DNA of 12,922 nt from an uncultured Bacteroidales bacterium (GTDB lineage Bacteria; Bacteroidota; Bacteroidia; Bacteroidales; P3), in assembly GCA_937906975.1 (NCBI GenBank), contig CALCUN010000188.1, forward strand, positions 1-12,922, read 5' to 3'. Below, piece by piece: positions 7,393 to 12,922 of this stretch. Both the position numbers and the translations under genes were made by a program. A model generated the notes under the pieces. The model worked only from the letters and a program-made list of their open reading frames with translations, ran no database searches and was not told the DNA's origin. Position 1 is the stretch's first letter. Each line of letters starts with the position of its first letter.

Positions 7393-8745
7393 TTAAGTAA
7401 AAATCCAACCATCTAAAAGAAAACAATTAAACATATAAGAAGTCCAACACACATTTAAAAGCAGAACAATTACAAGCAAGGTATAGAGAATTTTTGTGTT
7501 AAAGAAACGATGGAAAAAGACTAATAGAGAAGTAATTATCACAAAATAAGAACCCAAAAAGTCAGCCTTCACAAAATAATCCCTACATATAATTATCGTT
7601 ATCAAACCTATTGAAAAATAGAGCATTTGCAAAATATTTTTTCTATCACGATTGAGAGTATCAAACAGCAAAAACACAAAAAAAGGAGTTGCCAACAGAT
7701 AACGAGCCAAAGAATAAAGCCCCCCGTGCTGAGTAAAAAGTGCAGTAAAAACATTGCCAAGAAGAAAAACTATACAAATCAACCTAACATATTTCCAATT
7801 ATCAAGTTCTTTTTTCTCTTTTGCTTTCAAAGACAAGAAAAACTCCCTAAATACTACCACCAACATAGGCACAAAATACATAAAAAGAAAAGGCACCGTT
7901 ATGCTTCGGCTCTCATTTGACCAAAAACTAAAAGGCAAGGTTGGTAAAGAAAGAGATTTCCCCCAATATTTTTGAGAAATGATAGACTGAAAAAACGAAG
8001 GTGCACCCATAAACCACTGAAACGCCATTGCTAAAAACATTCCTAAAACAACAGGAAAAACTGCCTTTAAAAGCTTTTTAAAAAACAAAGAAACACTTCT
8101 ATGATTCAAAGCATTTAAACCCTCCAAGCAAAGAAATAAAATCACAAACAATAAGGAAGAAGATTTAGTCATAGATGCCAAAAGAAAACCTAAAAAATAG
8201 AGCCAATATTTCTGCTTTAAAATCCCATAAAGTCCTAAGGCAATAAATAGAAAATATAAACTCTCAGAATAAGGCATCATAAAAATCACCATATATGGCA
8301 CACAAAGCAACAAAAGCAAATGTTTCAAAGACAAGGTATGTGAAAAAATCTTAAACATTACAAACATTCCCGCCGCAAACAAGAGGATATTAAGCAAACT
8401 TATGCCAAGGGTAGATAAACCCGTAGCCTTCCAAAAGAAAGGAAACAAAGGATAGTAAGCAAAGTCCTTTTCACGCGAATAATTAGTGTTTTTAATCCAA
8501 TCATAATGCGAGCCGTCCCATACAGTCATTTTCTCAGAAGTAATTTTCTCAAAAGGCTTATTAGAATTCGTTATTGTCTTATTCCAAGCCTCATCTAAAC
8601 TCACCTCGTAAGTAGGAAGAATCTTTCTAAACAAATAATGCACATCATTATTCTGCATAAGAAGATGCACACACAAAACCAATGCAAAATAAAGCACTAC
8701 AAAGGACGAAAAAAGCAATGCCTTACGATCATCTTTCAGCAACAT
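7393..8745 (-). CDS. PIG-V/Gpi18-like membrane mannosyltransferase (GT-C fold)
   Basis: A 450-residue integral membrane protein with about 11-12 hydrophobic segments (first at ~10-30, last at ~418-440). Motifs of the PIG-V / Mannosyl_trans2 family (COG5542) are visible: WDGSHY (76-81) in the first extracytoplasmic loop, where GT-C enzymes place the catalytic Asp (here D77); YPLFP (98-102); PYSESLYF (158-165); TKSSSLLF near 193-200; and the C-terminal LARYLLATPFF (346-356). Such enzymes transfer a sugar, typically mannose, from a polyprenyl-phosphate donor to a glycan outside the membrane. The bacterial substrate is unknown; a cell-envelope glycan is the natural guess. It is not obviously in an operon with HU. 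Three copies of a 10-base repeat lie upstream. Confidence 0.75.
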   Translation of the reverse strand: MLLKDDRKALLFSSFVVLYFALVLCVHLLMQNNDVHYLFRKILPTYEVSLDEAWNKTITNSNKPFEKITSEKMTVWDGSHYDWIKNTNYSREKDFAYYPLFPFFWKATGLSTLGISLLNILLFAAGMFVMFKIFSHTLSLKHLLLLLCVPYMVIFMMPYSESLYFLFIALGLYGILKQKYWLYFLGFLLASMTKSSSLLFVILFLCLEGLNALNHRSVSLFFKKLLKAVFPVVLGMFLAMAFQWFMGAPSFFQSIISQKYWGKSLSLPTLPFSFWSNESRSITVPFLFMYFVPMLVVVFREFFLSLKAKEKKELDNWKYVRLICIVFLLGNVFTALFTQHGGLYSLARYLLATPFFVFLLFDTLNRDRKNILQMLYFSIGLITIIICRDYFVKADFLGSYFVIITSLLVFFHRFFNTKILYTLLVIVLLLNVCWTSYMFNCFLLDGWIFT

Positions 8746-8784
8746 AATAGACTATTTATTTAAATACCAATTTTTTAATCTTTT

Positions 8785-8869
8785 ATCGGTCAATATCAAT
8801 TGTTAATCTATTTATATAAATAACAAATTTACAGAGATTTATATACAATATCGGTCAATATCGGTCAAT
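8785..8869 (-). repeat. Three copies of a 10-base direct repeat (ATTGACCGAT on the minus strand) around a -7 box
   Basis: The + strand unit ATCGGTCAAT occurs at 8785-8794 and as a perfect head-to-tail pair at 8850-8859 and 8860-8869; all three point the same way and the pair is spaced one helical turn apart. On the minus strand a consensus -7 box TAAATTTG (8831-8824) lies between the pair and the single copy, but the -33 region (about 8854-8851) has no TTG and falls within the tandem pair. This fits an activator-dependent promoter for the mannosyltransferase-like gene, with a predicted start near 8817. The pair also overlaps the stop codon of the upstream ATPase gene. A perfect 14-base palindrome, TATTTATATAAATA, is at 8809-8822. 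Confidence 0.6.
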
Positions 8870-10232
8870 GAATTTTATATTTTGTAGCAGGTCCGTTCCC
8901 TATTTTTTCACATAGCATAGATTTTAACATTGACTGAATATCGTTTTGTGCAGTAATCTTTGAAGGCTTTTTATCAAAAAAATCAATATACTCAGACTTA
9001 GTGAAAATATAATTAGAAGAATGAGAATCTAAAAACGTTTTTACACGTTCATTTACAACAACTTTTTCCAATTTATTATAAATTATGAGAGTCGTTCTAT
9101 TGTTTGAAATTATCCATTCCGGCATTTTTTTTCCCAATTCCTTCATTTTATTAGAAATTAACGGCATTCCACGTCCTGTTTTTTCCATTTCTCCCGCAAT
9201 ATAAAACACTTCTGCCATAAGAGGATTACGAAGAATTGAGTTGTGAGGAAGAACTACATTTTTGTTTTTAATCAAGTTATCTGGTAATTGACCAGGATTT
9301 GTTATTTCAATTTTATTTGAATAAATAAAAATAGTGATTTCATCAAACGAATCGGAATAATCCCTATGAATTAAAGCATTACTTATAGCCTCATCAATAA
9401 CTTCTATTGGATAAATGTAATCATCAATTCGTAAGGTTTCGCTTTCAATAAAAAAAGATTGTTTTGGCAAGCGTTTTTTAAAGTAATCTATCGTTTCTTT
9501 TAACAAATAAAAAACATTACCTTCTAAAATTACAGTATCATCAAAGTGATTAGCCGTTTTCCCTTTACTCATCAACTGAATCCTTATTCGAGATTGAGGA
9601 ATAAACTTTCGAGTATTTTCGGAAAACAAAGCAATTGCACCGTTTTTTATTTGATAAGAATCAACCAAGTTTAGTTCAGATAAAGTTGATAACAACCCTG
9701 TGTTACTCTTAACCAATCGCGAAGAAGACAAACCTTGATTATAAACCTTATTCATAAGATTCTCATCTAAATCACTCCACTCAGCATTAAGATTAACTAT
9801 TGATTCCCAACCAGATTTCACGGAAAAAGAATCTCTCATCAAACAACTAATTTCATCAGGCGAAGGGACAATAATCAAACCTTCTCTATTGATATAATAT
9901 CTACCTTTATAGGAATAAGGAGGCAAACTTCCCTTTACTACTGTTACTAAAATAACCGATTTATCCTTGTATAATTCTTTTTGAATATAAACAAGAGGTA
10001 AAGGAGATATGTGATTTGTAATTTCCAACTGTAATTCTTTGTTAATTTCATCGTCCTTAACTCCTACATAACTCCCTTTATCATCTATTCCAACAACAAT
10101 CCACCCTCCCTTATCATTTAAAAAAGCACATATTATCTCCGAAATTTTTTCAATATCACAATTAGAAACACACCTAACAGGAGAAGGAAGATGTTTTTGC
10201 AACAATAGAATTTCCACGAAACTATTTTCCAT
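8865..10232 (-). CDS. AlbA_2 (Schlafen-like) domain protein with GHKL-type ATPase domain and C-terminal wHTH
   Basis: A 455-residue cytoplasmic protein. Numbering from the ATG at 10232, an AlbA_2/Schlafen-like domain covers about residues 5-130 (ICAFLNDKGGWIVVGIDDKG, GRYYINREG). A GHKL-type ATPase fold of the HATPase_c_4 type covers about 195-390: the N-box motif DEAISNALIHRDYS carries E281, N285 and H289; ITNPGQLP and RNPLMAEVF follow; then the Gly loop GEMEKTGRG. The C-terminal ~60 residues look like a winged helix. The usual E..LEFK motif of the first domain is missing (the segment reads HLPSPVRCVSN), so nuclease activity is doubtful. A TTG one codon upstream is possible, but the ATG is preferred. 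The gene overlaps the DUF4062 gene by 11 bases, so the two proteins are probably coupled. A role in phage defence or DNA-dependent regulation is inferred from the domain types. Confidence 0.85.
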   Translation of the reverse strand: MENSFVEILLLQKHLPSPVRCVSNCDIEKISEIICAFLNDKGGWIVVGIDDKGSYVGVKDDEINKELQLEITNHISPLPLVYIQKELYKDKSVILVTVVKGSLPPYSYKGRYYINREGLIIVPSPDEISCLMRDSFSVKSGWESIVNLNAEWSDLDENLMNKVYNQGLSSSRLVKSNTGLLSTLSELNLVDSYQIKNGAIALFSENTRKFIPQSRIRIQLMSKGKTANHFDDTVILEGNVFYLLKETIDYFKKRLPKQSFFIESETLRIDDYIYPIEVIDEAISNALIHRDYSDSFDEITIFIYSNKIEITNPGQLPDNLIKNKNVVLPHNSILRNPLMAEVFYIAGEMEKTGRGMPLISNKMKELGKKMPEWIISNNRTTLIIYNKLEKVVVNERVKTFLDSHSSNYIFTKSEYIDFFDKKPSKITAQNDIQSMLKSMLCEKIGNGPATKYKIH

Positions 10233-10848
10233 CAATCAAACTTTTTATACGTTCAACATCTTTAAACTGTGCTTCTATAAATCTTAGAATTTCTTCACTA
10301 TTTCGATAAGGTTGAGCCCAATTTCCAACTCTTTCCATAACATTTTTAATATTTGATTGTATAGCAAGCCTATAAATCTCAACACATTCTCCGTGAACTA
10401 TATTATTAGGCAAAAGTTGCGTTTTAATTTCCCCATTTTCAAATAATTGTTTTTGCTTATTCAAAGGAATATCTTCAATTTTCATATTCATAAGTTTCAA
10501 AAATTTATGAGCAAACTCTACCCTATAATCCGCTAAAACAAACCTCGGCATTTTCAATTCAACTGCCTTATCAAATTCTTGTGCAGTAATTGAGCGCCCT
10601 TTTTCTTCAAGAATACCAGAACCAACAAGAGGACGAATAATTCCTAAAAAAACATCACACTCTTCAACACCTTTCACACAATTTATAAGATTAGATAAAC
10701 GGCTATCCAAAGGAATAGTTCCTTCTTTTGACATATACACATCGTAGCCAAAGCCATCAAGAGTTGCAAACACGCGTCTTAAATCTGTTTCAAAATCATA
10801 AACAGTTGAAGAAACGAAAACTTTAACGTGATTACGCTTAACACTCAT
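10222..10848 (-). CDS. DUF4062 domain protein
   Basis: A 208-residue protein that is mostly one DUF4062 domain. The first strand KVFVSSTVYDFETDLRR (from residue 9) is the hallmark; it is followed by CDVFLGIIRPLVGSG (64-78) and SITAQEFDKAVELKMPRFV (86-104), the block that in this family completes a Rossmann-like, TIR-related fold. DUF4062 usually occurs at the N-terminus of large STAND NTPases and other signalling or defence proteins; here it stands alone, with a ~100-residue helical tail. Catalytic residues are not established for the family, so no reaction is claimed. It is the first gene of a two-gene operon, overlapping the AlbA_2/GHKL gene. ATG start at 10848. Confidence 0.85.
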   Translation of the reverse strand: MSVKRNHVKVFVSSTVYDFETDLRRVFATLDGFGYDVYMSKEGTIPLDSRLSNLINCVKGVEECDVFLGIIRPLVGSGILEEKGRSITAQEFDKAVELKMPRFVLADYRVEFAHKFLKLMNMKIEDIPLNKQKQLFENGEIKTQLLPNNIVHGECVEIYRLAIQSNIKNVMERVGNWAQPYRNSEEILRFIEAQFKDVERIKSLIDGK

Positions 10849-11275
10849 TGAAATACTTGTTTAATAATTTATAAAATTCAAAACTTATACAAAGTTAATA
10901 CATTTTGCAATTTTAAAGCACGCCTCGACTTAACTTGTTTCATACTACAATAAGGATAAAAACTACTGCAAAAATAACAAATATTTTAATGCAAAAAGAC
11001 TTGTCATAAGTAAAATGCAATAAAATCTCCTACGACTCATCTTGATAAATTTTCAATTTGTTAGGTGCAAAAATAATAATTTTTCTTGAAACGTATTGTT
11101 AAAGCAAGTGATTTGAAATTTATTTCAAAGACTCAGAGAATTACAATCGCTTCGTAAGGGTGTTACAATCGGATTGTAAGGGTATTACGCTCGGAATATA
11201 AGACTATTACAATCCGAGTGTAAAAAAACAAAAGCGGTTGTGAGATTGTTACTTTCAAAACTAATAGTTAAAAGA
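10849..11275. other. Gene-free stretch between the DUF4062 operon and the small Cys-rich gene
   Basis: These 427 bases hold no convincing gene. From left to right I see: a -7-like TAACTTTG on the minus strand (10897-10890) that could serve the DUF4062 gene, though no TTG lies at the right distance; an unremarkable AT-rich stretch; an inverted repeat TTTGAAA-TTTA-TTTCAAA at 11112-11129; and the four 22-base tandem repeats at 11141-11228. Confidence 0.6.
11141..11228. repeat. Four tandem 22-base repeats built on a TTACAATC...GTAA dyad
   Basis: Units start at 11141, 11163, 11185 and 11207, each exactly 22 bases long, beginning TTAC and continuing into TAA at bases 15-17. Unit 2 contains the perfect inverted repeat TTACAAT-CGG-ATTGTAA; unit 4 (TTACAATCCGAGTGTAA) is nearly its reverse complement; units 1 and 3 are more diverged. 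Units 1 and 2 share the spacer GGGT. A 22-base period puts all dyads on the same face of the helix. The array ends 47 bases before the ATG of the small Cys-rich gene, so it may be a multi-operator control region; it may equally be a dispersed genomic repeat. Confidence 0.85.
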
Positions 11276-11695
11276 ATGGGTATGGATTTTGAAACTAAGC
11301 CTTTGAATTTTATTTTATGCTTTAACAAGAAATGTTTGCTGAGAAAAAAATGTTTAAGACACATTGTTAGTCTTAGCAATAAGGAGGAAAAAGATTTGTT
11401 GCTTGTGGTTAATGCCTCAAAGTTCAACCAAACAAATTGCAAATACTATTTTGAGAATAAAAAAGTAGGTATTGCATACGGTATGAAAGGCTCTTTTGAA
11501 GATGTGAAGGCGAAAGATATTGCCAAAATACGAAAGGAATTGATTAGACACTTTGGGCAAACCTACTATTACGAAAGGCGGAATGGTAAAATGCCGATTA
11601 CTCCAAACGAACAAGTGTTTATTGAAAATCTTTTTAAACAATATGGATATGAAATAAAGTTTGATAAAATTGAAACTAAGACTTTATGGAAATAA
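11276..11695 (+). CDS. Small Cys-rich protein, DUF6078-like
   Basis: A 139-residue soluble protein that by recall resembles the Bacteroidales DUF6078 family; no biochemical function is known to me. Near the start four cysteines are placed as C15-x4-C20-x5-C26, with C55 further on, suggesting a metal or Fe-S site. The C-terminal half (VGIAYGMKGSFEDVKAKDIAK onward, with FGQTYYYERRNGKMPITPNEQ) is the conserved-looking part. The frame is open back to a GTG at 11240, but the ATG at 11276 (or 11282) is a better start. Tandem dyad repeats lie just upstream, and a strong terminator begins 23 bases after the stop. It is transcribed away from the DUF4062 operon; a shared role cannot be shown. Confidence 0.7.
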   Translation: MGMDFETKPLNFILCFNKKCLLRKKCLRHIVSLSNKEEKDLLLVVNASKFNQTNCKYYFENKKVGIAYGMKGSFEDVKAKDIAKIRKELIRHFGQTYYYERRNGKMPITPNEQVFIENLFKQYGYEIKFDKIETKTLWK

Positions 11696-11718
11696 GTCAA
11701 GGAGAAAAAACAATAGAA

Positions 11719-11764
11719 AAAGAAAACGACTTGTCTGTTTTTTATTAGACAAGTCGTTTTCTTT
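11719..11764. terminator. Bidirectional intrinsic terminator
   Basis: An 18-bp perfect stem (11719-11736 with 11747-11764; core AAAACGACTTGTCT / AGACAAGTCGTTTT) surrounds a 10-base loop. The lower stem is A/T-rich and gives a T-rich run on each strand. It separates the rightward small Cys-rich gene from the leftward gldN-like gene, whose stop codon begins at 11784. Confidence 0.85.
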
Positions 11765-11781
11765 ATGTATAAATCAGAAAA

Positions 11782-12273
11782 TTAGTATTCCCACATATCT
11801 TCTTCCATTTCGAATATATAATCCTCTATTCTTTGTGATTCCATCATAGCATCAATTCCTTGTACATATTGGTCTATACGTCTGTTAAAGTCATTTGATT
11901 CTCTCATGATGTAACTTGAAAATATTCTTTTGCGGAAGATGTCATCGTATGAGCGTCTTGCTCTGTCATTTTCCATATTATAGACTTCTGAGTTTGCTAA
12001 CAATTCTCTTACTTCAGGGTCATTGTATCTTATCCACGCAAGAGTTCTCTCTCCTTGCTCATTTTTTGATACCAAAGAAAAACCTATGATTCTTACGTCT
12101 TCGACAGAACGAGCTCTATCTATAAACCAATCTTCTTTAATACGCAAAAGCGTTACTTCTGATTCATTTATCTCCCCTACTAGAATTATTGTATCTTTCA
12201 TAACAGGGAAACCATCTAAATCTACTTGATCCGTTTCTATTTGTTCTGGTTTTTTTTCAGCAAAAGATTCCAA
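11782..12273 (-). CDS. gldN: GldN C-terminal region (type IX secretion / gliding), probably 5'-truncated
   Basis: GldN/PorN is a periplasmic, outer-membrane-associated part of the type IX secretion machinery. The last ~120 residues match it well: IKEDWFIDRARSVEDVRIIG, a strand-rich AWIRYNDPEVRELLANSEVYN, RRSYDDIFRKRIFSSYIMRES, and the characteristic end FEMEEDMWEY. The only start in frame is a TTG at 12273 (163 residues), well short of the usual ~300 or more; the family's N-terminal half (signal peptide and the LREADVMW-like region) is absent. The frame stays open for 53 more codons up to a stop at 12433-12435. An ATG at 12440 with an AAGGGG just upstream is in another frame. gldK, gldL and gldM are not adjacent. 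It is a truncated, frameshifted or orphan duplicate copy; function is doubtful. Confidence 0.7.
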   Translation of the reverse strand: MESFAEKKPEQIETDQVDLDGFPVMKDTIILVGEINESEVTLLRIKEDWFIDRARSVEDVRIIGFSLVSKNEQGERTLAWIRYNDPEVRELLANSEVYNMENDRARRSYDDIFRKRIFSSYIMRESNDFNRRIDQYVQGIDAMMESQRIEDYIFEMEEDMWEY

Positions 12274-12513
12274 ACGTTCTTCATAATTTTCTATTTGTTC
12301 TGAATCTGTTGATGCTTCTTTTCTAAGTCTTATTCCTGATACAGTTGTTTTGATTGTTGGATTATTATTAGGATAATGATGATTTGGAATATAAAATTTT
12401 GATATCGGGATTATAATTGATTGATTTTTCTTTTAGCCATATTAATATCCCCTTAAATGTTTGATTAATTATATTTTAATATTTTAAACTAAAATATACA
12501 ATAAATATTTAAG

Positions 12514-12610
12514 ATGGTTGATAAGATAAAATATAACCGTTTTTTGTTTTTTTGGGATAAATATCAAAAGGAACATGCGACTACTAAAGCCGCAGTTGTT
12601 ACTACAACTT
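12514..12610 (+). pseudogene. 5' end of an unidentified gene cut off at the composition break
   Basis: An ATG at 12514 opens a frame beginning [18 protein letters not shown] and continuing [14 protein letters not shown], with natural-looking low-GC codon use. At about 12605-12610 the DNA becomes GC-rich; the frame then reads Arg/Ser/Pro-rich sequence antisense to the prolyl-tRNA synthetase fragment and stops at 12678. I do not recognise the family. It is divergent from the gldN-like gene and would share its upstream region. Confidence 0.4.
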
Positions 12611-12922
12611 CGATTGTGCCTTCTTCGAGGTCGCGAGCACCAATAGCGAGGCGAACAGGAACACCCTTGAGTTCGTAGTCAGCAAACTTAAATCCAGGAC
12701 GCTTGTTGTCGGCATTGTCATACTTCACGCTGATGCCCATGGAGCGGAGCTTTGAGGCGATGCCCTCGACCTTGGCGTCGATGGCGGCGAGCTGCTCGGC
12801 ATTCTTGTAGATGGGCACGATAACCACCTGTATGGGGGCGAGCTTCGGAGGCAATACGAGACCGTTGTCGTCAGAGTGGGCCATGATGAGCGCACCCATC
12901 AAGCGGGTTGAAACCCCCCATG
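12564..12922 (-). CDS. proS: Prolyl-tRNA synthetase, internal fragment (partial)
   Basis: ProRS charges tRNA-Pro with proline. Reading from the right edge, the frame gives [20 protein letters not shown], then [17 protein letters not shown], the anticodon-binding region and [21 protein letters not shown], ending the recognisable part at EEGTIEV. This matches the eukaryote/archaeal-like ProRS found in Bacteroidota, from the end of the catalytic core into the anticodon-binding domain. The gene continues beyond the window on its 5' side. After EV (about 12606) the sequence leaves the family ([13 protein letters not shown], then a stop), whereas a full protein would continue RRDT and for well over 100 residues. 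The fragment is GC-rich, unlike the ~one-third GC of the rest. It is probably from another genome, joined during assembly. Confidence 0.8.
   Translation of the reverse strand, partial: WGVSTRLMGALIMAHSDDNGLVLPPKLAPIQVVIVPIYKNAEQLAAIDAKVEGIASKLRSMGISVKYDNADNKRPGFKFADYELKGVPVRLAIGARDLEEGTIEVVVTTAALVVACSF

Noticed and set aside
7627..7975. Two rightward open frames opposite the membrane mannosyltransferase-like gene
   Set aside because: Antisense shadows of a gene whose family motifs are clear; their Lys/Gln-rich translations reflect codon bias of the other strand.
8746..10860. Insertion-sequence or transposon boundaries for the DUF4062 operon
   Set aside because: No transposase, no inverted terminal repeats and no matching direct repeat on the right side; the 10-base repeats occur only on the left side and fit a promoter better.
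11141..11228. Possible CRISPR array
   Set aside because: The units are contiguous 22-base imperfect repeats without unique spacers of 30 or so bases, and no cas genes are nearby.

Overview
The window comes from a low-GC (AT-rich) member of the Bacteroidota, most likely Bacteroidales. Four things point there: several upstream regions match the Bacteroidota promoter pattern (TTTG or TTG, 18-19 bases, then TAnnTTTG); the block HU protein / 29-residue COX24-like protein / RNase G is a known Bacteroidota arrangement; a GldN-type C-terminus (type IX secretion, gliding) is present; and Shine-Dalgarno sites are weak or absent.

Layout. Bases 213-1085 (+) encode an AraC-type regulator with a textbook promoter. 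It converges on a leftward block: a sigma-54-type activator (3476-2283) with its own promoter and a perfect 13-base palindrome in the promoter spacer, translationally coupled (TAATG) to aroA, EPSP synthase (2283-1090). Upstream is a two-HKD cardiolipin synthase/phospholipase D protein (4599-3532). A rightward tRNA cluster, Ser(GCU), Pro(UGG), Arg(UCU), follows at 4876-5180. It has a good promoter, a terminator-like hairpin before tRNA-Arg, and a bidirectional terminator at its end. The leftward information-processing block is HU (7298-6999), the 29-residue basic protein (6976-6887), a strong hairpin plus T-tract, then RNase G (6779-5226, GTG start). Next is a PIG-V/Gpi18-like membrane mannosyltransferase (8745-7393).

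The accessory part starts at 8746. A leftward, overlapping gene pair (10848-8865) encodes a DUF4062 protein and an AlbA_2/Schlafen-like plus GHKL-ATPase protein. Each domain recurs in phage-defence or signalling proteins, and this pair is the best candidate here for an uncharacterised system. It is bordered on its 3' side by 10-base direct repeats and on its 5' side by a roughly 430-base gene-free stretch. That stretch ends in four tandem 22-base repeats built on a TTACAATCGGATTGTAA dyad, directly before a small Cys-rich protein (11276-11695) that resembles the Bacteroidales DUF6078 family. A strong bidirectional terminator separates it from an orphan gldN C-terminal gene (12273-11782) whose 5' end looks truncated or frameshifted.

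The last ~315 bases differ sharply: they are GC-rich and encode a piece of prolyl-tRNA synthetase that stops matching its family at about 12605. On the other strand an AT-rich reading frame starting at 12514 runs into the same point and degenerates. This looks like a chimeric join at a contig end, or less likely a foreign fragment. Everything right of ~12600 should be treated as suspect.
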